A DNA stretch of 64,000 bases from Phocaeicola barnesiae DSM 18169 = JCM 13652 (GCF_000374585.1 NZ_KB894652.1:1-64000); one strand, 5' to 3'. Counted from the first letter of the stretch, positions 43,641 through 53,576 are shown. Program-made: numbers and translations. The notes: a model not told the origin generated them from the sequence alone.

Positions 43641-43947
43641 AGAATATACACAAATCAAACATTTTTAAAACAAGATAAATATAAACTGAATAAATACAAC
43701 ACTTATACTCTCCTTTTAATTACATATTGAAACAGAATATCCGATATCCATTTTCAAGTTGCCGCCCCGCGGGAGCCCTCCGCTTTCCCGCCGGCTTTTC
43801 CGCCGGCATGACCGGCCGGACAAACCGTTATTTTTTCTTATTCCGGTCTGTTTTACAACCCCTTCGCACTAAAAAGTACCTTATTCATAGGGATAATTGC
43901 AAAATGTTTGCTATTTTTGTACCCAAATTGAGTTAATGTATTAACAA
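43641..43947. other. Intergenic region between acn and lysS
   Basis: The left part is very AT-rich. At about 43755-43830 there is a GC-rich block with overlapping short inverted repeats around GCCGGC (TTTCCCGCCGGC, TTTTCCGCCGGC, GACCGGCCGG). It may be a dispersed palindromic element. I see no gene, and no consensus promoter for lysS beyond a loose TATTTTTG at 43912-43919. Confidence 0.45.
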
Positions 43948-45675
43948 ATGAACGTATTAGAACTAAGTGAACAGGAGATTATCAGACGAAACAGTCTGAA
44001 TGAATTGAGAGCGATGGGCATCGACCCGTACCCTGCTGCTGAGTATGTAACCAATGCATTTTCGACAGATATAAAAGCCGAATTCAAGGATGACGAAGCA
44101 GAACCGCGTAAAGTATCGGTTGCCGGACGTATGATGTCACGTCGTGTAATGGGTAAAGCTTCTTTCATTGAGTTGCAGGACTCCAAAGGTAGAATTCAGG
44201 TATACATCACCCGCGACGACATCTGTCCGGATGAGAACAAAGATTTATACAACGTCGTATTCAAACGTCTGCTCGACCTGGGCGACTTCATCGGCATCGA
44301 AGGATTCGTATTCCGTACACAGATGGGTGAAGTGTCTATCCATGCCCAAAAGCTGACCGTCCTTTCCAAATCCCTCAAACCGCTTCCGATTGTGAAATAC
44401 AAAGACGGAGTGGCCTACGATAAATTCGAAGACCCGGAACTCCGTTACCGCCAGCGCTATGTCGACCTGGTGGTAAACGACGGTGTGAAGGATATCTTCC
44501 TGCAGCGTGCGACAGTCATCCGCACCATCCGTCGCATCCTGGACGAAGCCGGATATACGGAAGTGGAAACCCCGACCCTGCAGAACATTGCCGGCGGTGC
44601 CAGTGCCAAACCGTTCATCACGCATTTCAATGCCCTCGATACCGATATGTATATGCGTATCGCTACCGAGCTTTACCTGAAACGCCTCATCGTGGGAGGA
44701 TTCGAAGGGGTATACGAAATCGGCAAGAACTTCCGTAACGAAGGTATGGACCGCAACCACAATCCGGAATTCACCTGTATGGAACTGTACGTTCAGTACA
44801 AGGATTACAACTGGATGATGTCGTTCACCGAGAAACTGCTCGAGGCTGTCTGCATCGCCGTAAACGGAAAACCGGAACGCGAAATCGACGGAAAGGTCAT
44901 CAGTTTCAAGGCTCCTTACCGCCGTCTGCCTATCCTGGACGCCATCAAGGAAAAGACCGGTTACGACCTGAACGGCATGGACGAGGCACAGATCCGCGAG
45001 GTATGCCAGAAACTGAACATGGAAATCGATGAAACCATGGGTAAAGGCAAGCTGATTGACGAAATCTTCGGCGAATTCTGCGAAGGCAGCTTCATCCAGC
45101 CGACTTTCATCACCGATTATCCGGTAGAAATGTCACCGCTGACCAAGATGCACCGCTCCAAACCGGGTCTGACCGAACGTTTCGAGCTGATGGTAAACGG
45201 AAAAGAATTGGCCAACGCCTACTCTGAGCTGAACGACCCGATCGACCAGGAAGAACGCTTCAAGGAGCAGATGAAACTGGCCGACAAGGGAGACGATGAA
45301 GCCATGATCATCGACCAGGACTTCCTGCGTGCCCTGCAATACGGTATGCCTCCTACCAGCGGTATCGGTATCGGTATCGACCGTCTGGTCATGCTGATGA
45401 CCGGCAAGACCTTCATCCAGGAAGTATTGTTCTTCCCGCAGATGCGTCCGGAAAAAGTCGCTCCGAAAGACGCGCCGGCCAAATTCATGGAACTGGGTAT
45501 TCCGGAAGCCTGGGTAGCTGTTATCCAGAAAGCCGGCTACAATCTGGTATCGGATATGAAAGAAGTAAACCCGCAGAAACTGCACCAGGATATCTGTGGC
45601 GTCAACAAGAAATACAAACTGGAACTGACCAACCCGAGCGTAGACGAAGTGGCAGGCTGGATTCAGAAAATTTAA
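43948..45675 (+). CDS. lysS: Lysyl-tRNA synthetase (class II)
   Basis: 575 residues, including about 70 more at the C-terminus than E. coli LysS. The N-terminal OB-fold anticodon-binding domain (VAGRMMSRRVMGKASFIELQ) is followed by the class II core. Motif 1 lies near RRILDEAGYTEVETPTL, motif 2 is GKNFRNEGMDRNHNPEFT and motif 3 is SGIGIGIDRLVMLM. The C-terminal extension (after PQMRPEK) is typical of Bacteroidota and carries AWVAVIQKAGY and a helical end. It charges tRNA-Lys. gpsA follows after a terminator. Confidence 0.97.
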   Translation: MNVLELSEQEIIRRNSLNELRAMGIDPYPAAEYVTNAFSTDIKAEFKDDEAEPRKVSVAGRMMSRRVMGKASFIELQDSKGRIQVYITRDDICPDENKDLYNVVFKRLLDLGDFIGIEGFVFRTQMGEVSIHAQKLTVLSKSLKPLPIVKYKDGVAYDKFEDPELRYRQRYVDLVVNDGVKDIFLQRATVIRTIRRILDEAGYTEVETPTLQNIAGGASAKPFITHFNALDTDMYMRIATELYLKRLIVGGFEGVYEIGKNFRNEGMDRNHNPEFTCMELYVQYKDYNWMMSFTEKLLEAVCIAVNGKPEREIDGKVISFKAPYRRLPILDAIKEKTGYDLNGMDEAQIREVCQKLNMEIDETMGKGKLIDEIFGEFCEGSFIQPTFITDYPVEMSPLTKMHRSKPGLTERFELMVNGKELANAYSELNDPIDQEERFKEQMKLADKGDDEAMIIDQDFLRALQYGMPPTSGIGIGIDRLVMLMTGKTFIQEVLFFPQMRPEKVAPKDAPAKFMELGIPEAWVAVIQKAGYNLVSDMKEVNPQKLHQDICGVNKKYKLELTNPSVDEVAGWIQKI

Positions 45676-45703
45676 TCGATACAAGAGACAGAATTAAAAG
45701 GAG

Positions 45704-45745
45704 AAGCGGAATGCAACGTGATTCCGCTTTGACTTTTAATTTTTT
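45704..45745 (+). terminator. Terminator of lysS
   Basis: AAGCGGAAT (45704-45712) and ATTCCGCTT (45721-45729) form a 9-bp stem, followed by a T-rich run. Confidence 0.85.
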
Positions 45746-45763
45746 CATTCATAGTTGATTCTT

Positions 45764-46759
45764 ATGAAATTACCCGGAAAAATAGCCATCATGGGTGGAG
45801 GAAGTTGGGCTACCGCAATCGCCAAGATTATCTTGGGCCAGGCTGAATCAATCAACTGGTACATGCGGCGTGACGACCGGATTGAAGAGTTCAAGCGACT
45901 CGGACACAATCCGGCTTACCTGACCAGCGTGCGCTTCGACATCAAGCGCATCAATTTCTCATCGGATATAAATAAGGTAGTACGGGAATCGGACACCCTG
46001 ATTTTCGTAACCCCCTCTCCCTACCTGAAAACCCACCTGAAAAAGCTGAAGACAAAAATCAAGGATAAGTTCATAGTAACAGCCATCAAAGGTATTGTCC
46101 CGGATGAAAACCTCATTGTCTCTGATTATTTCCATAAGATGTATGGGGTTCCCGAGGAGAACATCGCAGTACTGGCAGGACCCTGCCATGCGGAAGAAGT
46201 GGCTCTGGAACGCCTGTCGTACCTGACCATCGGTTGCAAAGACATCGAGAAGGCCAAGATGTTCGCCCGCCAACTGACGGGTCAATACATCAAGACCTCG
46301 GTCAATTCGGACGTAGCAGGCATCGAATATGCCTCGGTACTGAAGAACGTGTATGCCATCGCTGCCGGAATCTGCAGCGGACTGAAATACGGAGACAACT
46401 TCCAGGCTGTTCTCGTATCGAATGCCATTCAGGAAATGAACCGCTTCCTCAATACCGTTCATCCGGTAGACCGGTGCACCAACGATTCGGCCTACCTGGG
46501 CGACCTGCTGGTAACGTCCTACTCCAACTTCAGCCGTAACCGGGTATTCGGAACCATGATCGGAAAAGGCTACTCGGTCAAGAGCGCCCAGATAGAGATG
46601 GAGATGATTGCCGAAGGATATTACGGTACCAAATGTATCAAGGAGCTGAACAAACACCTGCACGTCAACATGCCGATAGTAGACGCTGTCTACAACATCT
46701 TGTATGAACGGATTTCACCGATGATTGAAATAAAGCTATTGACTGATTCATTTCGATAA
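45764..46759 (+). CDS. gpsA: Glycerol-3-phosphate dehydrogenase [NAD(P)+]
   Basis: The start is the ATG at 45764 (MKLPGKIAIMGGGSWATAIA); the longer frame uses a TTG three codons earlier. It is 331 residues. The Rossmann motif GGGSWATA is followed by the Lys of the catalytic pair in VTAIKGIVPDENL, then VLAGPCHAEEVALERLSY and the C-terminal KNVYAIAAGICSGLKYGDNF. It makes sn-glycerol 3-phosphate for phospholipid synthesis. It lies between lysS and pgi, all on the same strand. Confidence 0.95.
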   Translation: MKLPGKIAIMGGGSWATAIAKIILGQAESINWYMRRDDRIEEFKRLGHNPAYLTSVRFDIKRINFSSDINKVVRESDTLIFVTPSPYLKTHLKKLKTKIKDKFIVTAIKGIVPDENLIVSDYFHKMYGVPEENIAVLAGPCHAEEVALERLSYLTIGCKDIEKAKMFARQLTGQYIKTSVNSDVAGIEYASVLKNVYAIAAGICSGLKYGDNFQAVLVSNAIQEMNRFLNTVHPVDRCTNDSAYLGDLLVTSYSNFSRNRVFGTMIGKGYSVKSAQIEMEMIAEGYYGTKCIKELNKHLHVNMPIVDAVYNILYERISPMIEIKLLTDSFR

Positions 46760-46917
46760 TGAACAATTAAAACCATTGATTGCAGTAAACAAAAGAACAG
46801 ACAACCGTGTTTGCTAAACAGAAGAATCCGTTCGGACCGACAACCGGTTCCCCTGTCCTGCGCTCAATGAAATACAAACAGGTTTGATCGTCAATGATTA
46901 ATTTTTAATTGAATAAC

Positions 46918-48267
46918 ATGGAAAATATTAAATTATGCATCGAAAAGACTTTAGATTTCATCTCTAAAGAAAAGCTGGCTTCTTACGAATCCAACGTAAA
47001 AGCTTGTATGGAAACTCTGGAAAAGGGTACGGGTTTGGGTAATGACTTCCTGGGATGGCTGCACCTGCCTTCTTCCATCACACAGGAACACCTGAACGAC
47101 CTGAAAGCGACCGCACAGGTACTGCGTGAGAACTGCGAGGTGGTGATCGTTGCCGGAATCGGCGGAAGCTACCTGGGTGCCCGTGCAGTCATCGAAGCCA
47201 TGTCGAACAGCTTCCTGTGGTTACAGGAAAAGAAAGCCGGCCAGCCGACCATCCTTTTTGCCGGACACAACATCGGTGAAGATTACCTGTACGAACTGAC
47301 AGAATTCCTGAAAGACAAGAAATTCGGTGTAATCAATATTTCCAAATCAGGTACTACCACAGAAACAGCCCTGGCTTTCCGCCTGCTGAAGAAACAGTGC
47401 GAAGAACAGCGCGGCAAAGAAATGGCCCGCAAAGTCATCGTAGCCGTTACCGACGCCAAGAAAGGGGCTGCCCGTGTCACTGCCGACAAGGAAGGCTACA
47501 AATCATTCATCATCCCGGATAACGTGGGAGGACGCTTCTCTGTACTCACACCGGTAGGCTTGCTGCCGATTGCCGTAGCCGGCATCGACATCGACCAGTT
47601 GGTAGCCGGAGCCCGGAAGATGGAAGAGGTATGCGCTGCAGAAAGCCTGACCGAAAACCCGGCCGCTCTGTATGCCGCTACCCGCAACGAACTGTACCGC
47701 AACGGCAAGAAGATTGAAATTCTGGTCAACTTCCAGCCGAAACTGCACTACTTCATGGAATGGTGGAAACAGTTGTACGGCGAATCGGAAGGAAAAGACG
47801 GCAAAGGTATCTACCCAAGCTCGGTAGACTTCTCGACCGACCTGCACTCCATGGGGCAGTGGATTCAGGAAGGCGAACGTACCATCTTCGAAACAGTCGT
47901 ATCGGTAGAGACTCCGAACCACGAACTGCACGTTCCGTCTGACGAAGAGAACCTGGACGGCCTGAACTTCCTGGCCGGCAAACGGGTAGACGAAGTGAAC
48001 AAGATGGCCGAACTGGGAACCCAGTTGGCACACGTAGACGGCGGTGTACCTAACATGCGCATCAGCGTTCCGGCACTGAACGAATACTACCTGGGTCAGC
48101 TGATCTACTTCTTCGAGAAAGCCTGCGGTATCAGCGGTTACCTGCTCGAGGTCAATCCGTTCAACCAGCCGGGTGTAGAAGCCTACAAGAAGAACATGTT
48201 CGCCCTGCTGAACAAGCCGGGATACGAAAAAGAATCAGAAGCCATCCAGGCCCGTCTGAAGAAATAA
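46918..48267 (+). CDS. pgi: Glucose-6-phosphate isomerase
   Basis: 449 residues from the ATG at 46918, the short bacterial form (about 450). The N-terminal SIS domain contains [20 protein letters not shown] and the sugar-phosphate loop [15 protein letters not shown]. The PGI signature [20 protein letters not shown] is present. The catalytic Glu and His are in the C-terminal half. It interconverts glucose-6-P and fructose-6-P, the product of NagB, so it links the amino-sugar genes further right with glycolysis. The 158-bp gap upstream shows no clear promoter. Confidence 0.97.
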   Translation: MENIKLCIEKTLDFISKEKLASYESNVKACMETLEKGTGLGNDFLGWLHLPSSITQEHLNDLKATAQVLRENCEVVIVAGIGGSYLGARAVIEAMSNSFLWLQEKKAGQPTILFAGHNIGEDYLYELTEFLKDKKFGVINISKSGTTTETALAFRLLKKQCEEQRGKEMARKVIVAVTDAKKGAARVTADKEGYKSFIIPDNVGGRFSVLTPVGLLPIAVAGIDIDQLVAGARKMEEVCAAESLTENPAALYAATRNELYRNGKKIEILVNFQPKLHYFMEWWKQLYGESEGKDGKGIYPSSVDFSTDLHSMGQWIQEGERTIFETVVSVETPNHELHVPSDEENLDGLNFLAGKRVDEVNKMAELGTQLAHVDGGVPNMRISVPALNEYYLGQLIYFFEKACGISGYLLEVNPFNQPGVEAYKKNMFALLNKPGYEKESEAIQARLKK

Positions 48268-48278
48268 GGACTTCCCGA

Positions 48279-48311
48279 TTGCCTGCAAGGAACGCAAGCC
48301 TGCAGGCAATA
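48279..48311 (+). terminator. First hairpin after pgi
   Basis: GATTGCCTGCA pairs with TGCAGGCAAT across a 13-nt loop, 11 bp after the stop. It has no clear T-run, so it may be a 3'-end hairpin rather than the main terminator. Confidence 0.55.
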
Positions 48312-48320
48312 CCTGCTTTC

Positions 48321-48384
48321 ATTGTCATTCAGCGCATTCCTTCATGCCTTCCATGAACACCTGCGCTGAATGACAATCTTTTTT
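48321..48384 (+). terminator. Strong terminator after pgi
   Basis: ATTGTCATTCAGCGCA (48321-48336) and its exact complement (48362-48377) form a 16-bp perfect stem, followed by CTTTTTT. Confidence 0.88.
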
Positions 48385-48416
48385 GCGACATCCATTCATT
48401 ACAGATTCCATTAAAC

Positions 48417-49145
48417 ATGTTTCAAGAAGCAATCAATCAGTATTTAACGACCCGTCACCACCCCCACATCCACCTGAAAGCCGTTCTGTTCGACATGGAC
48501 GGGGTACTCTTCGATTCCATGAAGAACCACGCCACTGCCTGGCACGAAGCGATGCGGCAGTACGGCATGCACATGACCCGCGAAGAGGCTTACATGCACG
48601 AAGGACGCACCGGCGCTTCCACCATCAACATCGTCAGCCAGCGCGAACGAGGCTGTGAGGCCACCGAAGAAGAAATCAGACAGATTTACGAAACCAAAAG
48701 CCAGCTCTTCAACAGCCTGCCTGTCGCCCTCCCCATGCCGGGAGCGCTGGAAGTGCTGAAAAAAATCCAACAGGACGGATTAATCCCCATGGTAGTCACC
48801 GGTTCCGGACAGCACTCCCTGCTCGATAAGCTGAACCACGCTTATCCCGGTATCTTCAAGCAGAAACTGATGGTGACAGCCTTCGATGTCAAATACGGGA
48901 AACCGAACCCCGAACCTTACCTGATGGCGCTGAAGAAAGCCAATATCCAGGCCAACGAAGCCATTGTCATCGAGAATGCCCCGCTGGGCGTACGTGCGGG
49001 AGTGGCCGCCGGCATCTTTACCATCGCCGTAAACACCGGTCCGTTACCCGACCAGGTACTGCTGGACGAAGGAGCCGATTACCTCTTCCCCTCCATGGCC
49101 GCCTTCAATGAGAACTGGGAGGAACTGCATACCCTATTCAAATAA
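48417..49145 (+). CDS. HAD-superfamily sugar-phosphatase/phosphoglucomutase-like protein
   Basis: 242 residues. HAD motif I reads VLFDMDGVLFDSMKNH, motif II is VVTGSG, and motif III/IV is FDVKYGKPNPEPYLMAL with VIENAPLGVRAGVAAG. A helical cap lies between motifs I and II. The layout is that of beta-phosphoglucomutase/2-deoxyglucose-6-phosphatase-like enzymes (subfamily IA). The exact substrate is unknown, and a sugar phosphate is likely. It follows pgi after a terminator and is convergent with the ROK regulator. Confidence 0.88.
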   Translation: MFQEAINQYLTTRHHPHIHLKAVLFDMDGVLFDSMKNHATAWHEAMRQYGMHMTREEAYMHEGRTGASTINIVSQRERGCEATEEEIRQIYETKSQLFNSLPVALPMPGALEVLKKIQQDGLIPMVVTGSGQHSLLDKLNHAYPGIFKQKLMVTAFDVKYGKPNPEPYLMALKKANIQANEAIVIENAPLGVRAGVAAGIFTIAVNTGPLPDQVLLDEGADYLFPSMAAFNENWEELHTLFK

Positions 49146-49159
49146 GGGCAGATAATCAA

Positions 49160-49212
49160 AGAATAAAAGTAACAAACACCCCTTGACGGCAATTTGTTAC
49201 TTTCATTCTTCT
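49160..49212. terminator. Bidirectional terminator between the HAD gene and the ROK regulator
   Basis: GAATaAAAGTAACAAA (49161-49176) pairs with TTTGTTACTTTcATTC (49193-49208). Both genes end at it. Confidence 0.8.
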
Positions 49213-49229
49213 CTGAGAGAAATACATTT

Positions 49230-50435
49230 TTAAACGGCAAACAGGTTCGTACGTCCCAACAGGCAGGTACCCACCACATTGGCATCGTCCTGAAGTTTGG
49301 CCAACAGGATATCCGAATCCCGGTACATCAAGTTCAGGGTATACTTACGGATGGCGGCAATCACCGGATGCAACAGATAACCGCCGGCTTTCGACAGGTC
49401 TCCGCCGATCACCACCAGTTCCGGATTGAAAATATTGATCAGGCAACCGATGTGACGTCCCAATTCGCCTCCAATTTCTTCTACCAGCTCGATACCCAAC
49501 ACATCTTCCCGGTTAATGGCCGAAAGGATATCAGAGATTTCAATTTCTTCGATTTTCTTCTCACGCAAAAGAATGGAATTCTCTCCATTTTTCAGACGCT
49601 CGATGAATTTCCGGTACAAAGCCGAGCAGGAAACCTCCGTTTCGATGCAGCCCTTCTTGCCGCAATGACAAATCTGCTGGTTGTCGTAGCCGTAATTGTG
49701 GCCGAATTCTCCGGAAAAACCGGACATTCCCCGATACAGTTTTCCGTCGATGATGATGGCCATCCCCAATCCCCAGCCTGCGTTGATATAAATCAGATTC
49801 TTCACATCCTTGAAGTCGCCACGCATGTATTCGCCGTAGGCCATTACACGGCTGTCGTTTTCCACTTCCACGGGCAATCCGATCCGTTCAATCAAGAGGT
49901 CCCGCAAAGAAGTATCCCCGAATTTAAAGAAACTATAGCTGAAACCTGTCTCGCTGTTCACCCGGCCGGCCAAGCTGACACACACATTCATGATTTTGGA
50001 ACGGTCCAGCTTATGTCCGTCGATAAATTCATTGATTGCCTTGCACAGACTGTCTACACAGGCCAATGTATTTTCACGCTGGAAAGGGACACGCAAAATC
50101 TGGTGCAACATATTTCCCTGGAAATCGGAAACACCGATACTATAGAAATCCCGGGCCACTTCAACCCCCAAAAAGTACGCCGCATCGGCACACAATCCAT
50201 AGAGATTCGGATACCTGCCTCCGCTGGTCTCCAACTTACCGTTATCGAGGACATAACCATCCTCAATCATCTCATCAACGAATTTGGTAACGGTAGGTAC
50301 ACTCAAATCCATGTCTTTGGCCAAGTCTGTAATCGTCGCTTTGCCATTACATATCAGATAAGTAATAATACGGCGCTTTACCATCGTACTTTTAGTGCTA
50401 CCCTTACGTAATTCTTCCAATAAAGCCTGTCCCAT
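49230..50435 (-). CDS. ROK-family transcriptional regulator (NagC-like)
   Basis: 401 residues. The N-terminal winged helix (ATITDLAKDMDLSVPTVTKF) is followed by a ROK sugar-kinase-like domain. The ATP-type loop and the sugar-binding ESGFSGEFGH-like motif (here SGFSGEFGHNYGYDN) are present, with the zinc site CHCGKKGCIETEVS. It is divergent from nagB by 190 bp, and a 14-bp palindrome sits between the promoters. It probably represses or activates nagB in response to GlcNAc or GlcN metabolites; this is inferred from family and position. Confidence 0.9.
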   Translation of the reverse strand: MGQALLEELRKGSTKSTMVKRRIITYLICNGKATITDLAKDMDLSVPTVTKFVDEMIEDGYVLDNGKLETSGGRYPNLYGLCADAAYFLGVEVARDFYSIGVSDFQGNMLHQILRVPFQRENTLACVDSLCKAINEFIDGHKLDRSKIMNVCVSLAGRVNSETGFSYSFFKFGDTSLRDLLIERIGLPVEVENDSRVMAYGEYMRGDFKDVKNLIYINAGWGLGMAIIIDGKLYRGMSGFSGEFGHNYGYDNQQICHCGKKGCIETEVSCSALYRKFIERLKNGENSILLREKKIEEIEISDILSAINREDVLGIELVEEIGGELGRHIGCLINIFNPELVVIGGDLSKAGGYLLHPVIAAIRKYTLNLMYRDSDILLAKLQDDANVVGTCLLGRTNLFAV

Positions 50436-50465
50436 ACTTAATTTTAAATTTTACATTAATTGTCA

Positions 50466-50495
50466 CAAATATAATAGTTTTTTTTAAAAACCAAA
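50466..50495 (-). promoter_or_regulatory. Promoter of the ROK regulator
   Basis: The minus strand has TTTG (complement of 50492-50495), 18 bp, then TATATTTG (complement of 50466-50473). It lies about 30 bp upstream of the start at 50435. Confidence 0.65.
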
Positions 50496-50499
50496 CGAG

Positions 50500-50513
50500 A
50501 AAAAACGTTTTTT
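50500..50513. promoter_or_regulatory. Palindrome between the divergent promoters
   Basis: AAAAAACGTTTTTT is a perfect 14-bp palindrome placed between the two -33 boxes (50492-50495 and 50517-50520). It is a candidate ROK operator affecting both directions, or simply an A/T tract. Confidence 0.45.
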
Positions 50514-50516
50514 TTA

Positions 50517-50548
50517 TTTGCCTTTCTGTTATAATCTTGATATATTTG
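50517..50548 (+). promoter_or_regulatory. Promoter of nagB
   Basis: TTTG (50517-50520), a 20-bp spacer and TATATTTG (50541-50548) form a full Bacteroides promoter. The leader to the ATG at 50625 is about 70 nt. Confidence 0.85.
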
Positions 50549-50624
50549 CAGAAAGATATTTCGTTACAATTCAGATATCAAGGATTTACATCAAAAATAT
50601 TATTAACTAAAAACCCGAATTATT

Positions 50625-51416
50625 ATGAGACTTATCATTGAACCTGACTATCAGGCACTCTCCAATTGGGCTGCCAACTACGTAGCAAAAAAAATCAACC
50701 AGGCAAATCCTACCAAAGAGAAACCGTTCGTACTGGGTCTTCCTACCGGTTCTTCTCCGCTGGGCATGTATAAAGCGTTAATAGAATTGAACAAAAAAGG
50801 GGTTGTTTCATTCCAGCATGTCGTTACTTTCAATATGGACGAATACGTGGGTCTGCCGGAATCACATCCGGAAAGCTACCACTCTTTCATGTTCAACAAC
50901 TTCTTCAACCACATCGATATCTGCAAGGAAAACATCCACATCCTGAACGGTAACGCAGCCGACCTGGAAGCCGAATGTGCCAACTACGAAAAGGAAATCG
51001 AAAAATTCGGTGGCATCGACCTGTTCCTGGGCGGTATCGGTCCCGACGGCCACATCGCCTTCAACGAACCGGGTTCTTCTTTATCATCACGCACCCGTGT
51101 AAAGACACTGACTACAGATACCATCATCGCCAACTCCCGTTTCTTCGAAAACGACGTGAACAAGGTGCCTAAGACAGCCTTGACCGTAGGTGTAGGAACC
51201 GTATTGTCAGCCAAGGAAGTACTGATTATCTGCAACGGTCACAACAAGGCCCGCGCCTTGCAGCATGCCGTAGAAGGCGGTATCACTCAGATGTGGACCA
51301 TCAGCGCCCTGCAGATGCACCAGCACGGCATCATCGTTTGTGACGAAGCCGCTACAGACGAACTGAAAGTAGGTACATACAAGTACTTCAAAGACATCGA
51401 AAAAAACAACCTTTAA
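50625..51416 (+). CDS. nagB: Glucosamine-6-phosphate deaminase
   Basis: 263 residues, the normal length. It converts glucosamine-6-P to fructose-6-P and ammonia. All four catalytic residues of E. coli NagB fall at the same numbers: D72 in [11 protein letters not shown], and D141, H143 and E148 in [12 protein letters not shown]. The phosphate loop is [12 protein letters not shown]. It lies 15 bp upstream of the NagB-like/PIG-L fusion and is probably co-transcribed. Its promoter and ROK regulator are directly upstream. Confidence 0.97.
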   Translation: MRLIIEPDYQALSNWAANYVAKKINQANPTKEKPFVLGLPTGSSPLGMYKALIELNKKGVVSFQHVVTFNMDEYVGLPESHPESYHSFMFNNFFNHIDICKENIHILNGNAADLEAECANYEKEIEKFGGIDLFLGGIGPDGHIAFNEPGSSLSSRTRVKTLTTDTIIANSRFFENDVNKVPKTALTVGVGTVLSAKEVLIICNGHNKARALQHAVEGGITQMWTISALQMHQHGIIVCDEAATDELKVGTYKYFKDIEKNNL

Positions 51417-51431
51417 AAACAAACATCCTCT

Positions 51432-53417
51432 ATGAGAACTAACTTAAGCTCTCAGATATCACTGAACAGGGTTTCTCCACGCTACTACCGTCCGGAAAAC
51501 GCGGTGGAACGCTCGGTACTGACCCGTTGCGAGAAAGTCCCGACCAATATCTATGAAACTCCGGAAGAAGGCGTACAGCAGATTGCCGACGAAATCGTGG
51601 CGAAAATCCAGGACCGGCAGAAAGAAGGAAAATTCTGTACCGTAGCCTTGGGCACCGGAGCGTCGTTGCGTCCGCTCTTCACGGAACTGGTACGCCGCCA
51701 CAAGGACGAAGGCGTAAGCTTCCGCAACGTGGTTGTATTCAACCTGTATGAATTCTACCCCCTCGCCGAAGGCCACGAAGGCAGTTTCAGCCACTTGAGC
51801 AGACAGTTCCTGTCATTGGTGGACATCGACCCGCAGAATGTATTCACCCTCAACGGTAACATTCCGCAGGAAGCGGTACTGGAACACTGCCGGCTGTACG
51901 AACAGCGCATCCAGACCTACGGAGGCATCGACATACTGGTGATGGGCATCGGACGCGAAGGAAACATCGCCATGAACGAACCGGGCTCCAACCTGAACAC
52001 CACCACCCGGCTGATTCTGGTGGACGCCACGTCCAAGGCCGAAGCATCGCGTAACCTGGGCATCGACAACCTGCCTCCCTGCTCCATCACGTTAGGTATC
52101 CACAACATCCTCCAGGCCCGCAAGGTATTCCTGCTGGCATGGGGAGAAGACAAGGCAGACATCATCAAGAGCGCCGTCGAAGACAAGGTGTCCGATTCTC
52201 TGCCGGCATCGTTCCTGCAGTTGCACAACAACGCGACCGTATGCATCGACCTGTCTGCAGCCGCTCACCTGACACGCATCCAGCGCCCGTGGCTGGTCAC
52301 TCACTGCGAATGGAACGACAAGCTCATCCGCAGCGCCATTGTCTGGCTGTGCCAGTTGCTCAACAAGCCTATCCTGAAGCTGACGAACAAGGATTACAAC
52401 GAAAACGGCCTGAGCGAACTGCTGGCCTTATACGGCTCTGCCTACAACGTGAACATCAAGATTTTCAACGACCTGCAACATACCATCACCGGATGGCCGG
52501 GCGGAAAGCCGAACGCCGACGATACCTATCGTCCCGAACGCGCGAAACCGTTCCCGAAACGGGTCATCATCTTCTCTCCGCACCCGGACGATGACGTAAT
52601 CTCCATGGGAGGTACGCTCCGCCGCCTGGTTCAGCAGGGACACGAAGTACACGTGGCTTACGAGACTTCCGGAAACATTGCCGTAGGCGACGAGGAAGTG
52701 ACCCGCTTCATGCACTTCATCAACGGATTCAACCAGCTCTTCGCCGACAGCAAGGACGAAGTCATCGTGAAGAAATACGCCGAAATCAAGGAATTCTTTG
52801 CCAACAAGAAGGAAAGCGACATGGATTCACGCGAGATTCTGACCATCAAGGGACTGATTCGCCGCGGTGAAGCACGTACGGCCTGTACGTACAACAACAT
52901 CCCGCTGAAGCGCTGCCACTTCCTGGACTTGCCGTTCTATGAAACCGGTAAGATTGAAAAGAATCCGATCAGCGAAGCCGATGTGGAAATCGTACAGAAC
53001 CTGTTGCGCGAAATCCAGCCGCACCAGATTTATGTGGCCGGCGACCTGGCCGACCCGCACGGCACACACCGTGTATGTACCGACGCCGTCTTCGCCGCCA
53101 TCGACGAGGAAAAGAACGCCGGTGCCGAATGGCTGAAGGACTGCCGCATCTGGATGTACCGCGGAGCCTGGGCCGAATGGGAAATCGAGAACATCGAGAT
53201 GGCCGTTCCGCTGAGCCCGGAAGAGTTGCGTGCCAAACGGAACTCCATCCTGAAGCACCAGTCGCAGATGGAAAGCGCGCCGTTCCTGGGCAACGACGAA
53301 CGTCTGTTCTGGCAACGCAGCGAAGACCGCAACCGGGGTACCGCCTCGCTGTACGACCACCTGGGTCTGGCCTGCTACGAAGCGATGGAAGCCTTTGTAG
53401 AATACGTACCCATCTGA
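51432..53417 (+). CDS. NagB-like / PIG-L deacetylase fusion protein
   Basis: 661 residues. The N-terminal half (about 35-320) is a NagB-like SIS-type domain, but its catalytic set is altered. D72 becomes Y106 (VFNLYEFYP), D141 becomes E176 and H143 becomes N178 (GIGREGNIAMNEPG), with only E183 kept. The C-terminal half (about 375-600) is a PIG-L/LmbE deacetylase with the zinc motif SPHPDDDVISMGG (H384, D386-D387) and the later DPHGTHRVC. It corresponds to the putative GlcN6P-deaminase-like proteins of Bacteroides (BT_0258 type). Deamination is unlikely; N-deacetylation of an amino sugar, with the first domain as sensor or scaffold, fits better. Confidence 0.9.
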   Translation: MRTNLSSQISLNRVSPRYYRPENAVERSVLTRCEKVPTNIYETPEEGVQQIADEIVAKIQDRQKEGKFCTVALGTGASLRPLFTELVRRHKDEGVSFRNVVVFNLYEFYPLAEGHEGSFSHLSRQFLSLVDIDPQNVFTLNGNIPQEAVLEHCRLYEQRIQTYGGIDILVMGIGREGNIAMNEPGSNLNTTTRLILVDATSKAEASRNLGIDNLPPCSITLGIHNILQARKVFLLAWGEDKADIIKSAVEDKVSDSLPASFLQLHNNATVCIDLSAAAHLTRIQRPWLVTHCEWNDKLIRSAIVWLCQLLNKPILKLTNKDYNENGLSELLALYGSAYNVNIKIFNDLQHTITGWPGGKPNADDTYRPERAKPFPKRVIIFSPHPDDDVISMGGTLRRLVQQGHEVHVAYETSGNIAVGDEEVTRFMHFINGFNQLFADSKDEVIVKKYAEIKEFFANKKESDMDSREILTIKGLIRRGEARTACTYNNIPLKRCHFLDLPFYETGKIEKNPISEADVEIVQNLLREIQPHQIYVAGDLADPHGTHRVCTDAVFAAIDEEKNAGAEWLKDCRIWMYRGAWAEWEIENIEMAVPLSPEELRAKRNSILKHQSQMESAPFLGNDERLFWQRSEDRNRGTASLYDHLGLACYEAMEAFVEYVPI

Positions 53418-53440
53418 TGAGATGACGTAATATTCCCAGA

Positions 53441-53482
53441 AAACGCCTTGACGTTTCACACCGAAGCTCAAGGCGTTTTTTT
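53441..53482 (+). terminator. Terminator of the nagB operon
   Basis: AAACGCCTTGA (53441-53451) and TCAAGGCGTTT (53468-53478) form a perfect 11-bp stem, followed by TTTT. Confidence 0.9.
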
Positions 53483-53576
53483 AACTTCCTTATCCGCCCG
53501 GCCCCCACGGAACAAGGGACTGAAACCGGCGGATATCCTGTACCTGATCAAATTTCAAAACTCAAACAACAACACT

